This document shows positions 16,005 to 23,808 of a stretch of DNA of 47,427 bases, piece by piece. The stretch's first letter is position 1. Every line of letters begins with the position of its first letter. This DNA is from UBA3871 sp002392265 (lineage in GTDB: Bacteria > Bacillota > Clostridia > Peptostreptococcales > Anaerovoracaceae). Position numbers and translations under genes: made by a program. The notes below the pieces were generated by a model. The model had not been told where the DNA came from and searched no databases. It worked only from the letters and a program-made list of their open reading frames with translations. The stretch is from positions 1-47,427 of the forward strand of contig CAMOGS010000049.1 of assembly GCA_946614255.1 (NCBI GenBank). The letters are read 5' to 3'.

Positions 16005-16892
16005 TTACTTCTTTGCGATTTCCGATATGGCGGAAATTGCTCCAGCAAGGTTTGATATATCCGACGGCACTACAATCTTTGTCGCCTGGCCGTCTGCCAT
16101 TTTCTCAGCAGCCTCGAAGGATTTGAGCGTTATGTAGCCGCTTCCCGGATTTGCCTCATTGATAAGCCTGATAGACTCTGCCTTTGCGCGCTGCACAGCA
16201 AGGAGAGCCTCTGCTTCACCCTCGGCTTCGCGTATGCGCTGCTGCTTTACTGCCTCCGCGCGAAGGATTGCTGCCTCCTTTTCACCTTCAGCAAGCGTAA
16301 TCGCCGACTGTTTCTGGCCCTCTGCAGTAAGGATTGCTTCTCTCTTTTCTCGTTCGGCCTTCATCTGCTTTTCCATCGCGTCCTGAATGCTCTTCGGTGG
16401 TGCAATGTTCTTTACTTCGACGCGGCTGACCTTGATGCCCCACTTGTCGGTGGCTTCGTCGAGGATTGTCGTAATCCTGCCGTTTATATCGTCTCTCGAA
16501 GTCAGCGTTTCGTCGAGTGTCATTGAACCGATGATGTTTCGGAGTGTCGTCGCAGAAAGGTTCTCAATGGCTGCAACAGGTCTTTCCACACCGTAAGCGA
16601 AAAGCTTTGGATCAAGGATATAGAAAAATACGACGGAATCGACCATCATCGTTACATTATCCTTTGTTATTACCGGCTGCGGTTCGAAATCCGCAACCTG
16701 CTCTTTGAGAGAAACCTTTTTTACGATGCGATGCAGCACCGGGATTTTAAAGTGGATACCAGCATTCCAAGTACATCTGTATTTGCCGAGAAATTCGATT
16801 ATCCAGGCGCTCGCCTGCGGCACTATGCGAATACAGCCGAAAAGAATTGCCGCTATCAGTAATACAACGATCAAAATTAAAATATACTCCAT
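16005..16892 (-). CDS. SPFH/band-7 membrane protein (paraslipin/QmcA-like)
   Basis: The 295-residue protein has one N-terminal membrane anchor (3-22), then a band-7/SPFH domain starting IRIVPQASAWIIEFLGKY (22-39) and containing FFYILDPKLFAYGVERP. A long Glu/Lys/Ala coiled coil follows (about 175-240). The KQMKAEREKREAILTAEGQK segment is typical of stomatin/paraslipin proteins, which build large oligomeric rings and organise membrane microdomains or regulate proteases. It lies directly downstream of an FtsH-like ATPase gene but has its own promoter. AGGAGGGG precedes the ATG. Confidence 0.92.
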   Translation of the reverse strand: MEYILILIVVLLIAAILFGCIRIVPQASAWIIEFLGKYRCTWNAGIHFKIPVLHRIVKKVSLKEQVADFEPQPVITKDNVTMMVDSVVFFYILDPKLFAYGVERPVAAIENLSATTLRNIIGSMTLDETLTSRDDINGRITTILDEATDKWGIKVSRVEVKNIAPPKSIQDAMEKQMKAEREKREAILTAEGQKQSAITLAEGEKEAAILRAEAVKQQRIREAEGEAEALLAVQRAKAESIRLINEANPGSGYITLKSFEAAEKMADGQATKIVVPSDISNLAGAISAISEIAKK

Positions 16893-16970
16893 TTGCCCCT
16901 CCTGTTTATCTCTTTTATCTTGTATCTTTGCGGTAGTCTCCGCTACCGCCGCGTTAACTGTACATATAAA

Positions 16971-16999
16971 ATTTTATACTATATGCCGGCCTTTGTAAA
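16971..16999 (-). promoter_or_regulatory. Promoter and leader hairpin of the SPFH gene
   Basis: The minus strand has TTTACA (16994-16999), a 17-base spacer and TAAAAT (16971-16976). The leader contains a GCGGTAG/CTACCGC hairpin (16930-16949). Confidence 0.7.
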
Positions 17000-17103
17000 G
17001 AAAATTCCGAGTTTTCCTTTTATGAGCGGCATCCCATTCGTGCGCTGCTGTATTTATTCTATATTATGCCGTATTATGTTATACTTTTATATTTTTTCGT
17101 TTT

Positions 17104-18366
17104 CTATGCGGTCCGCTCTTTTATTTTTTGGATATCCTTATAGGTTAATGTCTTTCTTTCTACAAGGGCTGATGTTAAGGCATCCAAGAACTGCCTGTTT
17201 TCAAAAATAATTCTCTTTGTCTCTGTATAAAGGCGATTTAGCTCACTATTAATCGCTTTGCTCTTTGATTGGCCCCTGTCTTCCGAGGGATATACCCAAC
17301 TGTCGCAGTTTTCAAACCCATATGCGCACATATCACCCACAATATAGTCTACTCCTGCGAACGCACCGGATAAGTCACTTCCGGCACCCATGTCTGCTTC
17401 TCCATAAACAACTTCTGTTGCAGCTCTGCCACCCAGACCATACATTATTTTGTTCTCTCTCATTACTATTGATTTTTCGTATCCGATAGGATCTACGATT
17501 TTGGTAATCCCGCCGATAGCTCCTTTTCCGCTGTTTACTGCAATAAGTCTTACACTCTTAGGCGCAAGGATTTCAGCAACAACCGTGTGGCCGGCTTCAT
17601 GAACTGCGACTTTCTCCGGTGTCTCTTCCGTTTCTCCGCTTACACACTCAGGAACCTTGAACACCATTCTAAGAAGTGCTCTGATTATATCGTTTTCGCC
17701 GATTTTTTCTCTGCCCTCAAAGCCCGCAATTATTCCGGCTTCATTTACAATTGTCTCAATTTCCGCACAGGAATGTCCTTCCAAAAGCATGGATGCTGTC
17801 TCGTAATCTATATCCCCCACCATTTTCTTTTGCTTTAGAAAGGATTCTATTATTTTGTGTGCCTCCTTGCCCGCCGACTTAACGACTTCTATAATTTTGT
17901 CAAACCTTCCCGAGCGTAGCAATGACTCCGGTAGGTTAGTTATATCATTTGCCGTTGCCAAAACAAAAACTCCCTGCTCCTTGCAATCATCTATGCAAGC
18001 CTGCACGGTTACATATTCTTCCGCATTTTGGTGGTTTTCGTCCTCGTTGGCGAACTTGTCCACGTCATCGAGGAACACTATAGACGGAGCCGCCGCCTTA
18101 GCACTCTCAAATGTTTCCCTTATTTTGTCAATAAAAGCCCCTTTTGGTTTTTCTTTTCTGATTGTAAAGGATTTACATCCGGACTCCGCGATAAAACACT
18201 TTGCCATAAGAGTTTTACCCAAACCCGGATCTCCATGTAAGAAAAGCCCGCTAGGCATGCTGACCCCGAGTTTTGCATACTTTTCAGGATTGCGCAACAC
18301 ATCACAAAATCTCATAAGTTCAAGCTTAATATCCTCATAACCGATAATCTTGTCAAATTCGCTCAT
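17104..18366 (-). CDS. Soluble FtsH-like AAA+ metalloprotease
   Basis: This 420-residue protein has the two catalytic domains of FtsH but no N-terminal membrane segments; FtsH is usually 600-700 residues. AAA domain: Walker A GDPGLGKT (45-52), Walker B IVFLDDVD (96-103), SRH arginines in RSGRFD (151-156). M41-like peptidase domain: zinc motif HEAGH (256-260), LGGRAATEVVYGE and a likely third ligand Asp in GAGSDLSGA (331). Two oddities stand out. The FtsH pore-loop FVG is replaced by KPKG (74-77), and the Walker B Glu is Asp (101). It is the last gene of the accessory cluster and sits next to the SPFH gene. It may degrade or remodel a specific partner; the substrate is unknown. Confidence 0.85.
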   Translation of the reverse strand: MSEFDKIIGYEDIKLELMRFCDVLRNPEKYAKLGVSMPSGLFLHGDPGLGKTLMAKCFIAESGCKSFTIRKEKPKGAFIDKIRETFESAKAAAPSIVFLDDVDKFANEDENHQNAEEYVTVQACIDDCKEQGVFVLATANDITNLPESLLRSGRFDKIIEVVKSAGKEAHKIIESFLKQKKMVGDIDYETASMLLEGHSCAEIETIVNEAGIIAGFEGREKIGENDIIRALLRMVFKVPECVSGETEETPEKVAVHEAGHTVVAEILAPKSVRLIAVNSGKGAIGGITKIVDPIGYEKSIVMRENKIMYGLGGRAATEVVYGEADMGAGSDLSGAFAGVDYIVGDMCAYGFENCDSWVYPSEDRGQSKSKAINSELNRLYTETKRIIFENRQFLDALTSALVERKTLTYKDIQKIKERTA

Positions 18367-18477
18367 TTCACACCTCCGCGTATTTTTTCTTTATTTCTCT
18401 TCTGTTCTTGTTTTAATTGTATCTCAGGAGATGGGCGTTTTTTGTCACGTCACCGCAGGTGCTTTTATTTTAAACAC

Positions 18478-18500
18478 AAAAGAGCGGTCACTGCCGCCCT
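18478..18500 (-). terminator. Terminator between nuclease-like and AAA genes
   Basis: GGGCGG and CCGCTC arms around CAGTGA are followed by TTTT on minus. A further TACAAT-like -10 without a good -35 lies between this and the AAA gene, so the AAA gene may be a separate or read-through unit. Confidence 0.6.
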
Positions 18501-18557
18501 ATTGTGTGTTCAAGGTTAGTTCATATTCCGAAAACTATAATAAAGGATTTCGCCTAT

Positions 18558-19289
18558 TTACAAATCAACAGATTTTCTCCCTTTAACTTGTTCAACTATG
18601 CGGTTCCATCCATCAACATTTATTTCTAGTTTTTTGATTTTCTCGCCCAAGTCATCACAACATCTGTTTGGATGCAGGTTGTTGAAAAGAACCCATATAT
18701 TTTCATTACGGTCTTTCGCTCTATCAAGTAGTGCAGCTTTACCCGCATTCTCTTTGCCTGAGTTGTTTGCAGAAATTACAACCATATCATAACAAAGTTC
18801 CGGTACTGTCGACAGCCTTATGCTTTTACCCGCATTCTCCGGATCTTCAACCCTTAATAAGTTCTCCCCCGCTGCTTTTCTTACATCTTCGCATTTTTTT
18901 CTGAGGTCTTCCGCTAGCTTCACATATGTTTTCCTACTTTCGTTCGTTCTGTTCCTGTCGTTATCCCTTATGTAGCCAACATCCGTCTTTAGGTCAACCA
19001 TCCATAGAACCTCATAGTTTTCCTCACTCTTCTTTTCCAGGACAAGAATGTCGGGGTAAATATGTCTACTTCCTAAAGATAGCCTGTAGTCTACCAGGAA
19101 CAACATATCTTTTTCTTCCGAACAAATTTCGCTAAGCATCTCTGCAAAAAAATCTTCTGACAAACCAGATATGCTCCTTTTCCTTCCCCTAAAGACATTA
19201 TGCTTCTCGCCGCTAAGCTTATCAGCCTTCTGATAGGCTTTCGCAAGCTTCTTGAAATAATCTTTTAATACTTTGCTACCATCAACCAT
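18558..19289 (-). CDS. PD-(D/E)XK nuclease-like protein
   Basis: In this 243-residue protein the segment YPDILVLE (78-85), followed by LWMVDLKTD (95-103), fits the PD-X(n)-(D/E)XK nuclease core, with D80, D99 and K101 as candidate catalytic residues. An upstream helix with E45/E50 (SEDFFAEML) could supply the first acidic ligand. The frame can extend to a GTG at 19346, but the ATG at 19289 has AAAGGGACAGGA before it. It lies between the coiled-coil gene and the AAA protease. A restriction or defence nuclease is an inference; no DNA-recognition domain is visible. Confidence 0.65.
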   Translation of the reverse strand: MVDGSKVLKDYFKKLAKAYQKADKLSGEKHNVFRGRKRSISGLSEDFFAEMLSEICSEEKDMLFLVDYRLSLGSRHIYPDILVLEKKSEENYEVLWMVDLKTDVGYIRDNDRNRTNESRKTYVKLAEDLRKKCEDVRKAAGENLLRVEDPENAGKSIRLSTVPELCYDMVVISANNSGKENAGKAALLDRAKDRNENIWVLFNNLHPNRCCDDLGEKIKKLEINVDGWNRIVEQVKGRKSVDL

Positions 19290-19329
19290 TCCTGTCCCTT
19301 TCTCATAAAAAAAGCTATTATTGTAAGAA

Positions 19330-19560
19330 TTACTTTTTGCCTTCACGCTTTAGCTCTCTTTCAAGATCCTTTTGGAGAGCCTCAATTTTCTTCTCTTTTT
19401 CTTGCATCTTGCGAGCAAGATCACTCATGCGCTTTTCATACTTTGCAAGTTCTTTAGCGTATCTGTCATAGTTTCGCTTTTCACTTTCATAATTACGCTG
19501 GATGGTTTGAATTTCTTTTGCCACACTTTCGATGTTTTTCTGGATATAGCTGCTGTTCAT
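19330..19560 (-). CDS. Short coiled-coil protein
   Basis: The 76-residue protein is almost entirely a charged coiled coil (about 8-72), rich in Lys, Glu and Arg with heptad-like hydrophobics. A GGAGGTACATTT site before the ATG supports expression. I do not recognise a family. Its neighbours suggest a scaffold or partner of the nuclease-like protein encoded 40 bases downstream. The 192-base gap before it holds an ATGCGAA/TTCGCAT hairpin and a TTTTAGAC/GTCTAAAA hairpin, but no clear promoter. Confidence 0.7.
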   Translation of the reverse strand: MNSSYIQKNIESVAKEIQTIQRNYESEKRNYDRYAKELAKYEKRMSDLARKMQEKEKKIEALQKDLERELKREGKK

Positions 19561-19752
19561 AAATGTACCTCCATTTTAGTTGTCAGACTAGCAAGTGCAT
19601 AGTCCCTCTCTCGTTCATTATTTATACTTATACCAATGCGAAAAAATATTCGCATCCATATACGCTGTTTGATATTTTAGACGTTCTTAAAAGTCTAAAA
19701 ATCTCGGTGTCTTATCAATTTCTTAGGTTGTCGAATTTGTACTCCATAAACA

Positions 19753-21024
19753 TTAAAGTTTTTCTTTTTTTATAACTGTTTCGATAGCTTTTTTGAAACG
19801 TACACTATGCGAAATTTCACTCTCTGATAAGTATTCGCCTTCGTCGTAATTCCAATACCAGTATTCCTTCGATTCAAAATTATATCCTATGCCCCAGGTA
19901 AATGACGCGTTTCTATCTTTCTTTCCTTTTATCCATACCTCGGTCACTATTTCTTCTCCTGTAAATAGCGATTTATGTTTTTCGATTTTTAAAACAGGTT
20001 TCTTGCTTGTCAATTTCTTATCGTTAAAAACGTATTCGCCCTTATATTGTTCTTTTATAGTTTCTCTGACCTCCGATTCGCTTATTATTGTATTAACCGT
20101 CCCCGTCTTAAAGAAACTATTGTCTTTTAAGGAATCACCAATTATTCCCCGAAGTATATATTTTCTATAAGAATTGCTTTCTCTGTTTGCCGGATGCGGA
20201 AGCTTATACAACTGATATTCTATGTCTAAATCCGTGCAATGCCTTAAGAAATCCGCGACAATCGAATATGTCCTATTTCCAAACGCGAAAATCCTTAAAG
20301 GCATATACTTATTTTCTTTTGCAGATAATGCTTTTACTTCATCCTTGAAAACATTTGTTACGCAAGTAGTAATGCACGTCCCGGAATAATCGTCGAGGTT
20401 TTTGTAACCGGTTTCAACCAATGATTTTTCAACCAGCCTTGCATCACTAATTCCGCACTTTACCAAGTTAGTCATATAAGCATTTCCTAACTTAAACTGA
20501 TAAATTAAAGAGGCTACCATTTTCCCATACTGCTGCTGCACAAGGAACTTATCAGTACTAAAGTCTTCGATTTTATAATTTTCGCTCCATTTTTCATGTA
20601 TCCAATACCAACTTATTGCGGGTCTTTTCCCTTCTTCTTGATCTTTTAGATTATGATATATTCCATAATCTACGCTAGGATTCTCCATGAGAAATATTAC
20701 AGGATCATCTCTCCAGCCATCCTCAATAAGCTCTTTTACATTTTCGACTCCCATTGCTTCCAAAAAATCCAGCGTATGTGTCCCGTGCGAAATGTTATTT
20801 AGTTTAAACCCTTTTGAATCGTAATCTTGTGACTTATATGCTTCCTCTCGCCCGCACTTTGTGCAGTATCCCGCTATGTCTTTTAATCTATTTTCCTCAC
20901 GCGCAAATCCGTATTTATACGGATTTGCAACAACATCGTTTTCTTGGTTATACTTTATTATCTGATTAAAGTTTATAATATGAAGCTTTTCAGCTACTTT
21001 TTCAATCCAATTATATGACGTCAT
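19753..21024 (-). CDS. Divergent uracil-DNA-glycosylase-superfamily protein
   Basis: Several motifs of this 423-residue protein follow the order of family 4/5 UDGs: PVIFLMENPS (108-117) at the motif A position, YMTNLVKC (183-190) like the TNVVKC of family 4, RIFAFGNRTY (244-253) like VALG, and LPHPANR (275-281) at the HPS/HPSA motif. Cysteines C54-x2-C57, C190 and C217 or C221 match the pattern of the 4Fe-4S ligands in family 4. An aromatic-rich C-terminal domain (about 300-423) is not recognised. If active it would excise modified bases; the unusual motif A leaves that open. It is the fourth gene of the accessory operon. Confidence 0.55.
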   Translation of the reverse strand: MTSYNWIEKVAEKLHIINFNQIIKYNQENDVVANPYKYGFAREENRLKDIAGYCTKCGREEAYKSQDYDSKGFKLNNISHGTHTLDFLEAMGVENVKELIEDGWRDDPVIFLMENPSVDYGIYHNLKDQEEGKRPAISWYWIHEKWSENYKIEDFSTDKFLVQQQYGKMVASLIYQFKLGNAYMTNLVKCGISDARLVEKSLVETGYKNLDDYSGTCITTCVTNVFKDEVKALSAKENKYMPLRIFAFGNRTYSIVADFLRHCTDLDIEYQLYKLPHPANRESNSYRKYILRGIIGDSLKDNSFFKTGTVNTIISESEVRETIKEQYKGEYVFNDKKLTSKKPVLKIEKHKSLFTGEEIVTEVWIKGKKDRNASFTWGIGYNFESKEYWYWNYDEGEYLSESEISHSVRFKKAIETVIKKEKL

Positions 21025-21095
21025 GGGGGTACTCCTTTGTCTGCTTTCTTACTAGCCACGCGATATTTTTCTGGCAACTCTAATAATATAAGGTT

Positions 21096-21752
21096 CTACA
21101 GTTTTGATATTGGCATAAACAATGCTATAGTGCTCTTGCCAAGAATCGGTTCTGCGAAAATACCTTGTGGCATTAGCACCTCTACCGCTTCAAGGGTTTC
21201 AACCTCACATAATAGTTCAGCATAAACAGCAATGCTTTCCTCGCCGCAAATCTGGAGTAAAATCTCTGCTTCTCTTTCCTTTGTTTCCTTTATTGCCCCG
21301 CTTACAAGTGCGGTTCCTTTTTCGACTAGCTCATCGGCACCTGCCGCAATCCAGCGGAATAAGCATCCTTTTTCAAGAAAAGGCATTATGTCAGCTAAAT
21401 CAGCATCCATCCATGCACCACCACATAGCATTAAAACCAATTGCTCTAACAAGATATCGCGATCGCTTTCTTTATAAAAAATGCGACCTGCTTTTGACAA
21501 CCCACCTATCCATAGCTTCACTTCTCCGGCCTCACGCAAATCTATACCAATTTTGCATGCGTTGTCGATGTATTTCACTATGGTAGAGTCCAAATCAGCA
21601 TCTTTCTCTTCGCATATTTCAAAGCTGCAAGCAGACTTATGTCTCTCCTCTTCCGAAATGATATCCCGTTTCTCACTTGCTGAACGAAGAACATCGAGTG
21701 TATCCACTTCGCCTCCTATCAGCAGAAAGTCCATTCCAAGTGCTGGAAACAT
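21096..21752 (-). CDS. Unknown protein, faint FtsZ C-terminal-domain resemblance
   Basis: This 218-residue protein was not recognised with confidence. The second half has WMDADLADIMPFLEKG (about 114-129), followed by an alpha/beta stretch and IFAEPILGKSTIALFM. This echoes the order of the FtsZ C-terminal domain (DFADI, Gly-rich turn, final beta-strand IRVTVIATG). There is no GTPase tubulin signature, so it would be a C-domain-only relative at best. The GGAGGTATATCT site before the ATG is strong. It is the third gene of the operon, 71 bases before the UDG-like gene. Confidence 0.55.
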   Translation of the reverse strand: MFPALGMDFLLIGGEVDTLDVLRSASEKRDIISEEERHKSACSFEICEEKDADLDSTIVKYIDNACKIGIDLREAGEVKLWIGGLSKAGRIFYKESDRDILLEQLVLMLCGGAWMDADLADIMPFLEKGCLFRWIAAGADELVEKGTALVSGAIKETKEREAEILLQICGEESIAVYAELLCEVETLEAVEVLMPQGIFAEPILGKSTIALFMPISKL

Positions 21753-21830
21753 AGATATACCTCCTCGCCTTAATTATCCCTTTTATATGTTATCCGATTA
21801 TTTTGACTTTTGCAATCTTCATATTCACCC

Positions 21831-22160
21831 TTACGATAAGTCAAATGTATCATAACCTTGTGCCCTTATAGATTCAGCGCATACAAACAACCCATCAACA
21901 TTCACGAATAATATAAAGACATCCTCATCATCAAGATGAAACTTGATGTACGGCGGTTCCGTGAGCGAGTTGCGTGCACCGACATACTCTCTTTTGCCTA
22001 TGCCTCTTTCGTACGAATAGCAGAACTCCTCGGTGCACTTTTTAAATTTGATTTCATAGTCACCCACTATTATGCCATCTTTGCTTATTCCTCTTATATC
22101 TTTTTCAAGATATTTCTTGCTGATAATACCTTCTAACAGATGAATATCTAGTCCCTTCAT
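21831..22160 (-). CDS. Hypothetical protein, 109 residues
   Basis: I do not recognise it. The protein is mixed alpha/beta with an acidic segment HLDDEDVFILFVNVDGLFV (about 80-98). The open frame continues upstream into the previous gene, but the ATG at 22160 has GGAGGTGAG before it and lies 5 bases after the upstream stop. This marks translational coupling with the 286-residue protein. Confidence 0.7.
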   Translation of the reverse strand: MKGLDIHLLEGIISKKYLEKDIRGISKDGIIVGDYEIKFKKCTEEFCYSYERGIGKREYVGARNSLTEPPYIKFHLDDEDVFILFVNVDGLFVCAESIRAQGYDTFDLS

Positions 22161-22165
22161 TTTTC

Positions 22166-23026
22166 TCACCTCCGCGCATCTGTGCTTCCGATTGCTTGAC
22201 TGGTCAAACTGCCGTAATGAGCTTCCTTTTTCATGAATATAGCAAAAGATGAGTGATTCCAAATTCTGCGAAGTTCATTATTTTTCTCTCGCATAATGTT
22301 TCCAACCTCCCACCAGTTAAGACCTCCACCTATCAGCGAAAGCAAGTAGTTGCATTGCGCATCGTTCAGCTTTTCAAAAAAAATGTCGGGAAATCTATCA
22401 TAAAGTTCTTTAATAAACTCCCGCCCATAGGTTGTGGATAGTATCTCCGCTCCAACCGGCGAGTTTAGACTTCTCAGCACTTTGGTTTTAAGCCCTGAAT
22501 AGATTGATGAAGGTGTTCTTGCTATAAGATTCAAAACGTCCATCTCGTAGACATGCACTGCCAATTCATCAAGCCCCGCCATGTAGAGCATACCCTTCAC
22601 GGTGTTGCCCTTGGTGCAGCTGTAGATGTGGTCTATCAGCCTTACACCTTTTGTGCGATAACGCTTCAGATTCCAGCTCGGATGCAGGGCAGAGTAAGTC
22701 TTGTAGATTTCGTCCATCTTGGCGCCGGAAGCGACACAGTGCATATTTTTGATACAATGCTTTTCGAAATAGTCCTCGGTTTCCCCGCTCCAAACGTAAT
22801 CAGGATGGATGGTAAAGCGCTTGATTGCACCGCTATAATCCGTGAAACAGAGTGCGTCGATATATGGCTCCGTTTTGAATATATGGAGATAGTCTGTCCC
22901 TTGATATGCGTTTATATCAAGAGCTGCCTCCACCATCATTTGGTAAATCTCGTCTGACGTCATTTCAGGTGGGGCCCACGTATTTACAGTTGCGCGCATT
23001 TCAAAAATGTTTATGACAGGTTTCAT
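22166..23026 (-). CDS. Hypothetical protein, 286 residues, first gene of the accessory operon
   Basis: No family is recognised. The sequence is soluble, with no signal peptide or membrane segment. It contains the stretches CTKGNTVKGMLYMAGLDELAVH and NAQCNYLLS-like DAQCNYLLSLIGGGLNWWEV. AAGGAGAAGG precedes the ATG. It stands directly behind the cluster's promoter and is coupled to the 109-residue protein, so it may be a sensor or specificity component; this is only positional inference. Confidence 0.7.
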   Translation of the reverse strand: MKPVINIFEMRATVNTWAPPEMTSDEIYQMMVEAALDINAYQGTDYLHIFKTEPYIDALCFTDYSGAIKRFTIHPDYVWSGETEDYFEKHCIKNMHCVASGAKMDEIYKTYSALHPSWNLKRYRTKGVRLIDHIYSCTKGNTVKGMLYMAGLDELAVHVYEMDVLNLIARTPSSIYSGLKTKVLRSLNSPVGAEILSTTYGREFIKELYDRFPDIFFEKLNDAQCNYLLSLIGGGLNWWEVGNIMREKNNELRRIWNHSSFAIFMKKEAHYGSLTSQAIGSTDARR

Positions 23027-23067
23027 ACGAGGTCACCTTCTCCTTCTGATAACTTCGACGCTTGATG

Positions 23068-23096
23068 ATTATATTATATAGTATGAAATGGGGCAA
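23068..23096 (-). promoter_or_regulatory. Promoter of the accessory operon
   Basis: The minus strand has TTGCCC (23091-23096), a 17-base spacer and TATAAT (23068-23073), giving a leader of about 35 nt before the first gene. It is the only strong promoter seen for the genes from 23026 down to 18558. Confidence 0.65.
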
Positions 23097-23108
23097 AAAT
23101 GGGACACT

Positions 23109-23136
23109 AAAAAAGGACGGCATTGCCGTCCTTTTT
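23109..23136. terminator. Bidirectional terminator upstream of the accessory operon
   Basis: A GGACGGC/GCCGTCC stem with ATT loop is flanked by A6 and T5. It ends the 74-residue gene pair on minus, insulating the accessory operon. Confidence 0.85.
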
Positions 23137-23198
23137 ACATCGTTTTATATTGCAACACTGCTATATGTGCGGATAATAAGCAATCTCTATCCCATCTT

Positions 23199-23423
23199 TT
23201 AACCTACCATTTCTTTTTTAAACCCCACCCCATACTGGTGAAAGTCAGGTTGCGATACAATAAACTCTAGTATATCTGTTGTAGTAAGATTCTCGTGCGT
23301 ATTAAGAAAATCTGTCACTTTTTCTAATCTTGATTGACTCATCTTCACGTATGAAATTACACCCGCAACAAAATCAAAATATGAATCCGGTACTTCATTA
23401 AGTTTTTTTACTAATTCTTCCAT
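23199..23423 (-). CDS. Small hypothetical protein (74 residues), second of a pair
   Basis: Not recognised. It is helical and acidic in the first half (MEELVKKLNEVPDSYFDFVAG). AAAGGAAAATC precedes the ATG. It follows the other 74-residue gene by 15 bases and is closed by a terminator. The arrangement resembles toxin-antitoxin or toxin-immunity pairs, but no domain supports this. Confidence 0.6.
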   Translation of the reverse strand: MEELVKKLNEVPDSYFDFVAGVISYVKMSQSRLEKVTDFLNTHENLTTTDILEFIVSQPDFHQYGVGFKKEMVG

Positions 23424-23438
23424 GGCGATTTTCCTTTC

Positions 23439-23663
23439 TTAAAACTCAAATTTATCGAGGAAAATATAATCATCATATCCCCTATTTTCGAAGAAATATA
23501 AATAATACCTGTTGTCTGGGCCTACCGATCGGTGGACAAATATCCCCCTACCTTCATATTTTTTGTAATTGGTATTGATTTCGCTGACTATCTTTGCATA
23601 CTCTTCTTTAGTAAGAGCACAGGTATATCCTAAACTATCAGTATCTATACTTTTTCCTCTCAT
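23439..23663 (-). CDS. Small hypothetical protein (74 residues), first of a pair
   Basis: Not recognised. It starts MRGKSIDTDSLGYTCALT and is tyrosine-rich in the second half (YYLYFFENRGYDDYIFLDKF). AGAGGGAATAA precedes the ATG. It may be a lone C-terminal-type toxin domain or remnant, with the next gene as partner; low certainty. Confidence 0.6.
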   Translation of the reverse strand: MRGKSIDTDSLGYTCALTKEEYAKIVSEINTNYKKYEGRGIFVHRSVGPDNRYYLYFFENRGYDDYIFLDKFEF

Positions 23664-23683
23664 TTATTCCCTCTACCTATTTT

Positions 23684-23689
23684 ATTATA
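23684..23689 (-). promoter_or_regulatory. Extended -10 promoter of the small gene pair
   Basis: TGGTATAAT on minus, without a clear -35, lies 21 bases before the ATG. Confidence 0.45.
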
Positions 23690-23775
23690 CCATAACTCTA
23701 CACTTTGAGTATATCACATTTTTAAGGCTACGTAAATATATGTTCTAAACTTTTGTTCGCAAGTTTTGTGATACT

Positions 23776-23801
23776 AAAAGGACGGCAATCACCGTCCTTT
23801 T
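23776..23801. terminator. Terminator after the XRE gene
   Basis: AAAAGGACGG/CCGTCCTTTT arms surround CAATCA. It is close in sequence to the terminator at 23109-23136. Confidence 0.85.
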
Positions 23802-23808
23802 GCTTACT

